From Galeopsis tetrahit (Eukaryota; Streptophyta; Magnoliopsida; Lamiales; Lamiaceae), in the NCBI GenBank assembly GCA_963675135.1, contig OY776128.1, positions 71,864,670 through 71,928,669 of the forward strand: a stretch of 64,000 bases of DNA. Reading direction: 5' to 3'. Position 1 is the first letter of the stretch, and each line of letters begins with the position of its first letter. Position numbers and translations under genes: made by a program. Below the pieces are notes generated by a model. The model was not told the DNA's origin. It did not search any database and saw only the letters and a program-made list of their open reading frames with translations. Below are positions 37,401-47,302 of this stretch, one piece after another.

Positions 37401-38454
37401 GCCATACATTGAGTAAGTATTTCATATATAAATCGTCTATTTAAATACCACTTCATTTATGTCATTTAATATTAACCAAGTTTTTTAATGTTGTGAATTA
37501 GGATGTACACTCAAGAACTACGACGAGCAGAACCAAACATCTCAGATGCATATATAGATGCTCGTATTCAACGTGAATTTTCTCGATGGTTCGAACGTTA
37601 TGTGAGTACCATTTAATTAATTATGTTTTACGTAAATAAATTAATATTTATTTTAATTAATTTTAAATTAAGCCGTATAGGGACGGGATAACGCTCTAGA
37701 CAGTCGATTCTTACGAGATCTCAGCAAGGGACCACTACGTCGTGTAAAGACTTACAACGGTTATATTGTGAAGGGCTACAGATTTCATACGTCTGGGTAT
37801 GCATCGACAAAGGCAACTACCAACAGTGGCGTCTGCGTTAGCAGTGCGAATTACAATGCAGATGCAAGTGATTACTTTGGGGTGTTACGGGAAGTCGTCG
37901 AAGTAGAATATCCAGGATATCCAGCAAAGAATGTAGTGTTGTTCAAGTGTCATTGGTTTGATTCAGGCCATCTAGGAACAAGAATTCACCCGGAGTACAA
38001 GCTCGTTGATGTTAGTTCGAAAAGGACGTATGTTGGGGATGATCCATTTGTATTTGCCCATCAAGTATCTCAAGTATACTACTGCACATATCCGGGAGCT
38101 CCACGTGGTTATGAATGGCACGCTGTTTGCAAAGTAAAGGCAAGGTCAATGGTAGAAGTCCCTAAAAAGAACAAAAATACTGAAGATGAATCTCCATTTC
38201 AAACAGAACAAATAGAGACTCCAACTGAAGTCTTTACGGGAGATTTCAATCTTTCTGTACCCTTGACGGCTGCAAATCCCCAATTAATCGAAATTGAAGG
38301 TGAAGAGGAGGGGGATGAAGAAGAGGATGAAGAGGAGAATGAAGATGAGGATGAAGAGGAGAATGAAGAAGATGAGGATGAGGATGAGGAGGAGGATGAG
38401 GAGGAGGAGGATAAGGACGAAGAGGAGGATGAAGACGATGAAGATGAAAATTAA
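34497..38454 (+). pseudogene. TNP2-like CACTA transposase (three in-frame stops)
   Basis: Five exons: 34497-36138, 36223-36979, 37083-37412, 37502-37601, 37681-38454. Together they would give about 1200 codons. In order they show a transposase-associated N-terminal domain (RRWMYCTPRM; CIRCPCNAKKC), the transposase_21/TNP2 core (KMCRLCGHPRYKEAR; WHATDSSSAESREMRHPAD; LGLCTDGFAPFGMHGKQYSLW; DVFRKQNFTMRAALLWTISDF), a DUF4218-like block (DVMHIEKNVFDN; SHDCHVFMQCLIPIAF), a DUF4216-like block (DYFGVLREVVEVEYPG; VVLFKCHWFD) and a long Glu/Asp tail. Stops lie at 34767-34769, 35715-35717 and 37366-37368. At the second the context YNLPP-MCMKPQ suggests TGG to TGA. There are no frameshifts, so inactivation looks recent. 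Acidic tandem units of QQFGDEE lie near 34870-34945. Confidence 0.9.
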
Positions 38455-38682
38455 TTCAATTAATGTAATGTATTTATTTCTTATTTTATAAAAGTTAATT
38501 AATTATTTATCATTTAGGTACAAATTATAAAAATTAAATTTACTATAAATATAAGTCACAACCAATATATATATTAATATATGTGGAAGAAATGAATTTT
38601 GTGATTTTTTTTAAAAATATTTTGGTAATTTAGTAGGTCTAGTATATAGAAAAAATTAAATTAATTAAAAAAAAAATCGCCA

Positions 38683-38835
38683 AAATGCTGACGGAATTAA
38701 ATTTCCGTCGGAATTTACTTTTTGAAAAATACCGACGGATAATCCGTCGGTATTTATATATATCCGTTGAAATTCACCATTTGATAAATACCGACGGAAT
38801 ATCCGTCGGTATTTGTACATGCCGACGGAATATAA
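38683..38835. repeat. Second internal CACTA repeat cluster
   Basis: Six or more CCGACGGA/TCCGTCGG words, homologous to the 33950-34100 module. It immediately precedes a TATATAA box (about 38840) and the third transcript-like unit. Confidence 0.85.
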
Positions 38836-39370
38836 GCCCTTATATAAAACCTCAACCTAGGGTTTTCTTTCACTCTTCTCTCTCTATTTCAGTCTCTCCC
38901 GCGCCGATTTCTCTCCACCGTGAAGCATGGCCGCCGCCCAATGTGCTCCTCCGGCCGACCTTCCGCTTCCACTGCCTCGTCGACGCCGTTCAGCCACAAC
39001 CGTCTCCTTCTTCTACAATCGTCTCCATTCTTGCTTCTCCGGCGTTTGAATAAGTGGGCCGACTCCGACTCCGACGTAAGTGATTTTGAGTTTAGATTGA
39101 AAAATTTTGAACTTCAAGATCGATTTTTTTTTTAATTTTTTGGTTGTTTCCTTGAAGTAGACGAAGTCGCCGCCCTTCGCCAGAGACTGGAAGAAGACGA
39201 AGCCACCGTCAGTTTCTGGAAGTACTAGATGATGATGATAATGATCAAGTAAGCTACTAATTAATTACTAGTATTAATTTGATTTGATTATAATATATTA
39301 AAGAAATTGGTTTAATTTGATCAATGTGATTGTACTACTTGTGCAGGTGGATGAATTGAAGAATACTTTT
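38836..39370 (+). other. Third transcript-like unit in the CACTA, possibly captured host DNA
   Basis: A TATA-like 'ttatataaaacc' near 38839 is followed by a CT-rich leader ('cactcttctctctctatttc') and an ATG at 38927 opening about 39 codons (MAAAQCAPPADLPLPLPRR...). A second frame with 'KWADSDSDVSDFEFRLKNFE' follows, ending at a poly-T stretch. GC content is far above that of the surrounding transposon introns. I recognise no protein family. It could be a third transposon gene in decay, or a piece of a host gene's 5' end. Confidence 0.4.
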
Positions 39371-39674
39371 TGAAGAATACTTTTTGAAGCATGAGGATAT
39401 GTAATAAAAACAATGGCAATTTCTTCACATTCCCAACATAATATTTCATGTAATATTATTGTTTCATTACATAATATTTTAATTTTGACACTTTTTACAT
39501 AATGACATTTTTTACGAAATTTCTTCACATTCCCAACCTCTAATATGGCACTTTTTCTTACCATAATATTTTCCACTGATATTCTGGTCGGAAAATGTAA
39601 TTCTGGTCGGAAAATGAAATTCTGGTCGGGCCTCCCCGGCCACCCATATTTTTTTTATTAATATTTTGTTTTAG

Positions 39675-40080
39675 TGACGGATGTTCCGTCGGTAAAATGC
39701 CGACGGATATTCCGTCGATATGTGAATTTCGAAACCAATTTATTCAAAATTAATTCAGTCGGGTTTCCGACGGCATTTAATTTCTTTTATAATTATTTTA
39801 ATTCATTCTAATTTCTTTTATAATTATTTTAATTCATTCTTTCCGACGGAATTACCGACGGAATGTTGACCCGGTTTGTTAAACAGGTTGTCCGGAATAC
39901 CGACGGACATTCCGTCGGAAAAAGATGACGGCCATTTTCCCTCGTTATTTCCGTCGGAAGTACCGACGGAATTCAAAAATCCGTCGGCAAAAAAAGCTGA
40001 CGCCGAGAAAGGGGACGGCCGACTTTCCGTCGGTAACCTCGGCGGCCGACGGAAAATCCGTCGGTAAATCCGTCTCTAAA
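39675..40080. repeat. CACTA 3' subterminal repeat cluster
   Basis: More than a dozen CCGACGGA/TCCGTCGG words in both orientations, densest from 39840 to the right TIR, e.g. GCCGACGGAAAATCCGTCGG near 40044. Matches the 5' cluster. Confidence 0.9.
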
Positions 40081-40211
40081 ACGCCCTTTTTTTGTAGTGT
40101 GGGTGAGTCTGTCTCACGAATCTCACTTCGTGAGACGGTACTCCCTTAAGTTCATATAAAAAGTAATAATGTTTAAGTAAAAAGTGATAATCACTTTTGT
40201 GAAAAATATTA

Positions 40212-40475
40212 CTTCCTCCGTCCATAAAATGTAGTCTCATTGAAGTGGGACACGTGTTTTAAGAAAAAAATAGATAAGTAAGGGTATTGTGGGGTGCATT
40301 GTGAATAAAGAGATTGTTTGTGAATAAAGTTGATGGTAATTTAAGTTAATTTGAGTAATTAAGTGATAGTCGAAGGGTGATAAACTGATAGTTTTCAAAA
40401 GATATAAGACTACATTTTGTGGATAAAAAATAGTATAAGACAAATAAGACTATTTTTCGTAACGGAGTGAGAGAG
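40212..40475. mobile_element. Stowaway-type MITE
   Basis: TA-flanked, starting CTTCCTCCGTCCATAAAATG and ending with the imperfect complement CGTAACGGAGTGAGAGAG. It lies about 0.1 kb right of the CACTA element. Confidence 0.7.
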
Positions 40476-40717
40476 TATCACTTTTTTTACAAACATAAAA
40501 TGTGAAAAAAAAAAAGAATGTTCAATCCAAAAATGTGAAATATTGATGAAAAGAAATTCGTCTCAAAAAAAAGATTCATACAAGTTTTATCATTTTTAAA
40601 AATTATAGTCAGAAACAAAATTACACCAGTATAACATGAAATAATAAAAAAAAAACTAAAAAAATGGAGTAAATTTTGTAGTGATGATGATCTTGTAACA
40701 TAATTTTTTCCATGAGG

Positions 40718-40820
40718 CACGTGGCAAGAGCCCACAAGTGTCGCGGCCTCTCATCAACACGTCGATACCTCTTTCTCCCATTTTCAAACACCACGTACAA
40801 TTTAATTACTCCTATATATA
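40718..40820 (+). promoter_or_regulatory. G-box/ABRE-bearing promoter of the LEA-like gene
   Basis: A CACGTG G-box (40718-40723) and further ACGT cores near 40757 and 40790 lie upstream of a TATATATA box (40813-40820), about 70 bp before the start codon. ACGT-core elements bind bZIP factors of the ABA response. This suits a seed- or desiccation-type gene, but it is inferred from sequence only. Confidence 0.6.
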
Positions 40821-40885
40821 TCTTCTTCCGATCCAATTACAAATTGAAAACAATATACTTAACGTACAAGCAGCTTATCAGAAAC

Positions 40886-41326
40886 ATGCAGCACAACAAC
40901 GAAACGGTGACGGTTCGAGGCGTGAGACGGGACGAACAAGGCCAAAAGCGCGTGGAGAAAGTGGAAGTGCCGAAAGCGCATGGAGCAAGTGATGAGGCGC
41001 TTAAATACGCAGAGAAGAAGCTTATCGACAAAGGAGTACACCGGAAGGACCGGCAGCCGGTCGACGGGATGCCGCTGAACCGGCAGACAAAGGCCGGCCA
41101 CGGCGGGAAGTACACGTGGGAGGGTCCGGCGAGCGCGGTGGCAAATGAGATGGAGGAGGCGCCGGTAGTGGTGCTGGATGAGAATGATCCCAACTACATT
41201 GACGAGGAGGCAGAGGGTAGTGCGGTGGCGGGACTGGTGGTGGGGGAGGTTGATATACCCAAACTGGCGGAGGAAGGGGTGGCGCGAGTTGATGTTGATC
41301 CAAAGTTGATGCAACCCAATGTTTAG
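40886..41326 (+). CDS. Small hydrophilic LEA-like conserved plant protein
   Basis: A single exon of 146 aa starting MQHNNETVTVRGVRRDE. There is no signal peptide or membrane segment. The protein is rich in Glu, Asp, Lys and Gly with few aromatics. Conserved-looking blocks are VTVRGVRRDEQGQKRVEK, LKYAEKKLIDKG, AGHGGKYTWEGP, DENDPNYIDEE and VAGLVVGEVDIPKLAEEG. I recall similar small plant proteins of unknown function annotated as seed- or stress-related, but cannot assign a molecular role. The start at 40886 is chosen because an upstream in-frame extension would run through the TATA box and promoter. ACGT elements upstream suggest ABA or desiccation control. Confidence 0.75.
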   Translation: MQHNNETVTVRGVRRDEQGQKRVEKVEVPKAHGASDEALKYAEKKLIDKGVHRKDRQPVDGMPLNRQTKAGHGGKYTWEGPASAVANEMEEAPVVVLDENDPNYIDEEAEGSAVAGLVVGEVDIPKLAEEGVARVDVDPKLMQPNV

Positions 41327-43290
41327 GGGGTTTTATCATATCAATAATATCTTCACTTAGTGTTTGCATGTAATTTTTATTGTTTCTTTTTTAGTACTCC
41401 GTATGTATGTGTTATGAACCTATCTATGTTTTCGTTATTGTTCCTAAATTATAGTATGATATATTAAATAATTGTCTCGTGCAATAATTAATGTAGTAGT
41501 AAATGATAACACTAAACAAACCCGTAAAATACGATCAAAGTCAGTCGCATTCCACGATTTAATACGGTCTAATAGGTACTAACCATGCGAGCTTAATTGT
41601 CTTTTTTTTTTTTTTAAAGGACGAGAGCCCAATTGTCACATTTGAAAAGGTACAAACCATACGAGAGAAGCCCAAGTTCTGTGTAAAGCCCAAGATTTTT
41701 ATGGGACAATTTATTTAGTTTCCTTTGTTTTAGATATTCTACCTTTGGTTGAGATTTATTTCCTAGTTATTTGGATGTAGCGCAAAAGTAAAGTTGTAAA
41801 TCAGTCAAGTCATACATATCGTAGCTAAAACTTTGTTTAAAATATTATCGAATTTTGTAATTGTTGTTATAGCTTGTTTATAAATAAGTTCTAGCTCAAC
41901 TACTTTGACAATTTTTACATATATTTTTTTCTATTTATTACCCAGCTGAGTCGAGAAACATAAATATATGAGATTTGATTTCTATATCAGATTTGATTTC
42001 CAGCACTACACATAAATGTCCCTGCTTAAATATAAATTAGAAGCTTGAAAAACAGCCTTCATTTCAATTTTCAACATGAAAATAAGAATATTGTGAGCTT
42101 CACAGTCTGAATCTTGAAACAGAGACAGCTCGATATAACAAGTGAGAGGCTTCTTTCATGACAAAAAAAACAAAGCACACACAGATAGAGCACAAAACTC
42201 ATTAGAGATAGTAGTTATAAGTTTTCTCCCCGAAAACTTAAGAATAGAGACTAAGACTAGTTGTTGCTCCATTTTATTTTATTTTCTTTTGATAAGGTAT
42301 ATCACTAAGCTATTTTCTCCAATGTATCAACCATATCGAACCTGCAAACACAATCTACGCTTCTGGCCACAAACACATCGCTCAACATCAACTTTGGAAA
42401 AGCATCCACCATTTTCAACAGTTATCACATTCAAAATGCTAGTCTCTAATCCTCGCAATCTCTCAAAAACTTCAAAGATCAGAACAAAGACACGAAATGA
42501 AATCTTTCTTAGTACATGGATCATGGTAAAATCACACAAACGAACTTTCAATGCACATTTTCATTGATATCAAACCTAAATGCAGTAGAACCAAAACCAA
42601 ATCCCCAAGAACATTAGGGAGGAATAAGTAGATAATCTGCAATTCATAATTATACGACACTTCACACACAAGATGAAGAATTATCCGATTCAGCATCAAT
42701 TTCCAGATCAACACTACTAGTATTGTTGCAGAGACCGAATTTCAGATTAAACTACTCACCACAACATCTTCAAGAAACCATCTTTACATTCTCTGCAAGC
42801 TGCTCAACTCAGATTCATGACCTATCGACATCCGCTATAAACCATACATATCCTATTTTTCCAGCTTATGTCTTACTTACCATAACAATTAACAAGTACA
42901 ATTTCAACTAAATTTGATAATCTGTGTAGTGAATAGTGATACAATATATTGTCTCTTATTGTGTTTTATACTTTTATGTCTGTCGATATTCATATATCAA
43001 GAATTGCCACCAAACATTCAATCAATTCAAAGAAACAACAATGGAAAAAGGAGATAACTGCTCAAATTGATAAGATGAAAGCAACAACATTAGATCATCT
43101 GAAGCATAAAACAGCTCTCATTTATCAAAATTCAAACCCTAACAATCTCATTCAATTTCCCAATTATTTCAAAACAGAGTGCAAATTCATGCACCTACAA
43201 ACGAAACAGGGTAAATCAACTCATCTTTACCACATGTCCACATCAACATATTCTCCAACAGAAATAAAGAAAGAAACACAACTACCGTTC
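41327..43290. other. Intergenic DNA, no gene seen
   Basis: Short open frames on both strands (around 42142-42567 and 42949-43413 plus; 42327-42551 minus) do not resemble known proteins. The part next to 43290 is probably the 3' UTR of the peroxiredoxin gene. Confidence 0.5.
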
Positions 43291-43968
43291 TCAAATTGCC
43301 TTGAGCAAATCCTCGGCGCTGCTAACATTGAATGCGCCGCCGTCTTCCAGATTCAAGATCTTCACAACGCCATTGTCCACATACATCGCATACCTCCTCG
43401 ATCTCACCCCTAATCCCACCGGCTTATCACTCAAATCGAGCTCACAACCAATCGCCTTGGTGAAATCCCCATTTCCATCACTCAACAGCAAAACCTCGTC
43501 CCCGATTTTCAAATCCTCCTTCCACTTCTTCATCACGAACGCATCGTTGACGGAAATACAAGCGATGGTATCGACGCCCTTCGCCTTTAATTCCGCGGCC
43601 TTTTCGACGAATCCGGGGAGATGTTTCTGCGAGCAGGTGGGGGTGAAGGCGCCGGGAACGGCAACAAGGATCGTTTTCTTGTTAGATGTGAGGTCGGAGA
43701 CGGAGACGGTGTGGAGCTCGTCGGAGGAGTCGAAGTAGGAGAGTGTGGCGTCGGGGAGCTTGTCTCCGACGGAGATGGTCGCGGAGATTTTGGGGACGGC
43801 GGAGAATTTGAGGGATTGAAGGCGACGGAGGGGAAGGGACGAGGAGAAAAGGGATGAGGGTTTTCGGTGAGAGGAAAGGAGAGAGAATGATTGCTTGAGG
43901 GTTGGGGTGGAGGAGGCGATGAGCTTTGTGACGGCGAATGTTGCGGTGGTTGCTGAGGCTGCTGCCAT
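43291..43968 (-). CDS. PRXIIE: Chloroplast type II peroxiredoxin (PRXIIE-like)
   Basis: A single-exon 225-aa thiol peroxidase that reduces hydrogen peroxide and alkyl hydroperoxides in plastids and is re-reduced by glutaredoxin or thioredoxin. Residues 1 to about 62 are Ser/Thr/Ala- and Arg-rich with almost no acidic residues, typical of a chloroplast transit peptide. The mature part begins [16 protein letters not shown]. The peroxidatic Cys112 is in [17 protein letters not shown] and the resolving Cys137 in [19 protein letters not shown], the normal spacing for type II enzymes. The end, [11 protein letters not shown] ... [13 protein letters not shown], is complete. The absence of introns fits the plastid PrxIIE gene; cytosolic isoforms usually have introns and no transit peptide. 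It is convergent with the LEA-like gene. Confidence 0.95.
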   Translation of the reverse strand: MAAASATTATFAVTKLIASSTPTLKQSFSLLSSHRKPSSLFSSSLPLRRLQSLKFSAVPKISATISVGDKLPDATLSYFDSSDELHTVSVSDLTSNKKTILVAVPGAFTPTCSQKHLPGFVEKAAELKAKGVDTIACISVNDAFVMKKWKEDLKIGDEVLLLSDGNGDFTKAIGCELDLSDKPVGLGVRSRRYAMYVDNGVVKILNLEDGGAFNVSSAEDLLKAI

Positions 43969-44673
43969 TGTTGGTGGTAGAGGTAAATGGAGAAGAATTG
44001 TGTTGTGTAGAGTGAGGCGGTGGGTTTTAGGGTGGCGCGGGTAGTTTTGTTTTGTTTGTGTTGGGGGCGGAGATAACGAGTGGGTGTACTAACACCAACA
44101 ATGTGAGAGAGGAAAAAATACCCCGCAAGAATATTAAAATATCTTTTAAATTTCGATTTATTTACCCACTTGCTAATTGCTATATTGAAAATGGAATACT
44201 AATTTGCTCACCCCAAATAAAGGAGCGGTCTTAAATTATGGATATTCAATTAATCATCAAATCTTAAAATTCATTGCTGCATTGCACTTATTATCTCACC
44301 CTTTTAAATTAAATTTAATAATTTTAAATATATAATTATAAAATTACGAAGTTGTCCTCACATAATTAATAAAAAATTAGTTCTTAATACATAATCTTTA
44401 TTTTAATTTTTTGACCACTAATCATAATAAACAATATATTATTATTTTATATAATAAATGTTTTTACAATCGGTTTGATTGAGAAACATTATATAACTTA
44501 TAACTTGTACAATATATTTAAAATGTGAATGAGTTGTTAATTGGTTGACAAATGATGTTTTTATCTGATGAACATGACAATCCAAAATGCACAAAAAAAC
44601 AATAACATGTTTCAAATAAGGTTCTATAAGTTTATAAAATGAATATATTTGTATCTACGAAGCCGTTAATGTG

Positions 44674-45022
44674 CGTAACGACCCGCGTTGGGCTATAACG
44701 TCATGCAGGTCATTATTATGTTTTAAAGAGTTTTCAACTCATTTTATATGTCCATGTCTACGTTCTACGCACTACTCGTACTAAATACCACTTAAAGGTG
44801 AAAAAATTACCAGTACAGGGTCGTTAGTTTCCGTAACGACCCGCATTGGATTATAACGTCATGTGGGTCGTTATTTCGTTTCACTACTCATCAAATATGA
44901 AATCTACTTTTCCGAGATCATAGTTTTGTGATTTCGTAAAGTTTTACTCATATATAGATGTTATTATAAATGTTAGTGCCCGTAACAACCCGCATTGGAC
45001 TATAATGTCATGCAGGTCGTTA
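44674..45022. repeat. Three hairpin-forming ~42-bp repeats
   Basis: Units at 44674-44715, 44832-44873 and 44981-45022 share CGTAACGACCCGCATTGG, then 'a.tataacgtcatg' and (T/C)(A/G)GGTCGTTA. The ends TAACGACC and GGTCGTTA are complementary, with partial pairing continuing inward (GCAT/ATGC). Spacing is about 150 bp. No coding sequence overlaps. The flanks are AT-rich. Confidence 0.8.
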
Positions 45023-45672
45023 ATCCTCACTAAAACGGCGGCAGAGGCTTTGTGTAATGGTGACCGAGACAAAGGCAGTGGCAAAGATGAATGAAGTAAG
45101 ATTTTTTTTTTCGTGCAACAATTAGACTAACTCAACTTAATTTCAATATACATTATATTTTTTTAATTGATAATTTCAATATAGAATAATTTAATTTTAA
45201 TACTTAAATATATATATATATATATATATATTATTTTTAATTTGAATGGAGAGTAAAATAGAAAATAATAAAATAAAATTTTAAAAATTATTTAAAAATA
45301 TTAAATATAGGTGATAGGTATACTTGTTCATTTAATTGTTTGTTTAAATTGTTGGTATTTGTTTAAAAAATTTAAAACAACTCGTCTAGCTTCTATAATA
45401 TTGTGACATCACATAGTTTTGAGACTATAGACTCTTTTAGATTCCTATTAGGTCGTATACTTCTTGTGTTACAATGAACTCATACTTTTTTTTATAAATA
45501 TTATTTGTGCAAAACTAAGACAAAGTCAAGGCATCGCACCGTATTAAGTAGCTGCCAAACCCCCAATCACGTTGAATAGCTCAGCCCTTAAGTCGTCCCT
45601 AACATTTTTACCAATCTTTTTCTTTAAAATTTAGCAAAGTTCACAATCTGCCCTGACACCATTTAAAAGATA

Positions 45673-45958
45673 CTCCCTCCGTCCCATACTTGAAGCTACA
45701 TTTTACCATTTTGGGCGTCCCATACTTGAAGCTACATTACCTAAAATAGCAAAAACACTTTTAAACACTCTCCTTAAAACATCACAATATTACAACAAAT
45801 GCCACTACTTTATTACACTAAAAAGTAACTTTATTACTATTTATAAAGTTGAAAAGTCTTTACTACCCCCACTTTATCTTACACAATACTAATAAACAAC
45901 TCATTTATTAAAACCCGTGCCAATTTGGTTTGTAGCTTCAAGTATGGGACGGAGGGAG
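45673..45958. mobile_element. Stowaway-type MITE
   Basis: TA-flanked, with a long TIR: CTCCCTCCGTCCCATACTTG at the left and its complement at the right. The TIR segment 'gtcccatacttgaagctaca' is repeated a second time at about 45716-45736. Confidence 0.9.
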
Positions 45959-46014
45959 TACATAAATAAGAGGTTTCGTTGTTTTAATCCTCTACTCAGA
46001 ATGATGGGCCCACA

Positions 46015-46205
46015 TCATCTGCATTAACATTCAACTAATTCATGTACTAACTAGGAAATCTAAGTGAAAATTCCAATCAACTCTATCATAAGCATGCTAA
46101 TGTCTATTTTTAGAGTGACATTCCCAAAATTCCCTCTTGACTTACACTTCATCGAATTGATAGTGTCAAAAGAAGTTTTAACATAGCTCTCAATTCTCAT
46201 AGCTA
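46015..46205 (-). pseudogene. LINE reverse-transcriptase fragment
   Basis: On the minus strand the sequence reads VTLKIDIS followed by a degraded KA and YDRVDWN, the core RT motif 'LKIDISKAYDRVDW' of plant LINEs. It is preceded by degraded 'SFDTINSMKCKSRGN'. Frames shift and no catalytic FADD box is left. A short old fragment. Confidence 0.65.
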
Positions 46206-46594
46206 TTTAACATGGTTTCTTGTCTCCCTCTGACTTTTTTCCTATGAAAATTGCTTCTCTCATAGCTCATACTCAATTTATAACTTTAATTAATTTATCT
46301 AATGACTTATAAAACCATGCGCATTACCAATTTATTCAATTATTTGCTGAATTTATTAAGAAACTATTACTCATCTCAAGAGTCAATGGATTCTACATTA
46401 AATTCTCAATTCCCTCTCAAACTCGCTGCAGCGCATGCCTTGAATTTTTTTTTATATCATTAAATATTTATTTGATTTGATTAATTTATAAATTAAAAGT
46501 ATATGAGAGTATTTGGATTATTCCATTTTGTTAGTTGGATATATTCCTTTATTAATATTTTTTCATTCTTCGAAATTGTCTGTGAATTTAATTG

Positions 46595-46661
46595 CTCTCT
46601 TCAAGTTAGTTACTACTTCTTCCTTTTTTTTAATATAAAGTCACATTCTCCATAAAAATCA
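46595..46661. repeat. Left copy of a 67-bp direct repeat bracketing the LTR nest
   Basis: Identical to 51226-51292 except for one C/T difference. It starts 'ctctcttcaagttag' and ends 'ccataaaaatca'. The two copies flank the whole LTR nest. Confidence 0.9.
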
Positions 46662-46924
46662 ATTGTCTGCAAAATGGATATCCGGAGATAGAACTCTAAT
46701 GCAAGGACTTAGAATGCTAGAATGCTTTTGAAGAAAAAGAATGCAAGAAAGCTTTTGTCTTTAGTGATCTTGGAATGCAAATGTGGAGATCTATTTATAG
46801 ACTTCCAAGAGTTTTTATGATAATAGTTGTGACTCTTCATAATAATCTCTTCTTTCCAAAAGTTACAACCTTTGGAATATAATCATTTCACCAAAAACAT
46901 GACATTTCATATCTAATCACTATT

Positions 46925-47118
46925 TATTAGGCATATATAAATATATTAAGAGATATTATATATATCTTGTATAATATATTTTATATATCTTGTAAATCTT
47001 TATTTCCTTAAATTAGAGATATATAGTAGATATGTTTTGTATCTACAAATACTCCCCTCATGTATTCTTTACATTTATTCAATGAAATAATAATTTCCCT
47101 ATTCATTGTTTCTCTATA
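46925..47118 (+). repeat. Copia 5' LTR
   Basis: 194 bp starting TATTAGGCATATATAAATAT and ending TTTCTCTATA. It differs from the 3' LTR at one position only (C versus T near 47046). It starts with TA rather than the usual TG. Confidence 0.93.
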
Positions 47119-47130
47119 TGGTATCAGAGC
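47119..47130 (+). other. Copia primer-binding site
   Basis: TGGTATCAGAGC directly follows the 5' LTR and is complementary to the 3' part of plant initiator Met-tRNA, the usual primer of Ty1/copia elements. Confidence 0.92.
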
Positions 47131-47302
47131 CTCTCGGCTCACGCCTCGATCCCACAATAATCCTTGTAATCGTTGTTCGGCATTCTTGTCGTTCAAAACT
47201 CACGATTACAACACTCCTCCCATAACTGCCGTTCGCTTGCAACTCCCGAACAAAACATCGACGATTTCAACTCTTCACGGTACCCTCTCTGGTTAAATCA
47301 TC

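Larger units (their letters stand above)
30041..40099 (+). mobile_element. Complete 10.06-kb CACTA (En/Spm) transposon
   Basis: The left end CACTACAAAAAACGCG (30041) matches the complement of the right end TTTTTTTGTAGTG (to 40099). The 3-bp target duplication TGG sits at 30038-30040 and 40100-40102. Subterminal regions are packed with GCCGACGGA / TCCGTCGGC words in both orientations. Inside are a TNP1/Ptta-type gene (31534-33168), a divergent GRF zinc-finger ORF (33496-33885, minus), a TNP2-type transposase pseudogene (34497-38454) and a further transcript-like unit (38836-39370). The exact target duplication shows the whole 10-kb unit inserted as one piece. The broken TNP2 means it can now move only with help from another copy. 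Confidence 0.96.

Noticed and set aside
38284..38491. Acidic/basic frame with long Glu/Asp or Met/Lys runs as a separate gene
   Set aside because: It is the acidic C-terminal tail of the TNP2-like pseudogene; the Met/Arg/Lys frame is its shadow.
42142..43413. Several open frames of 60-154 codons on the plus strand downstream of the peroxiredoxin gene
   Set aside because: Composition and lack of motifs fit chance frames. They run antisense to the likely 3' UTR of the peroxiredoxin gene.
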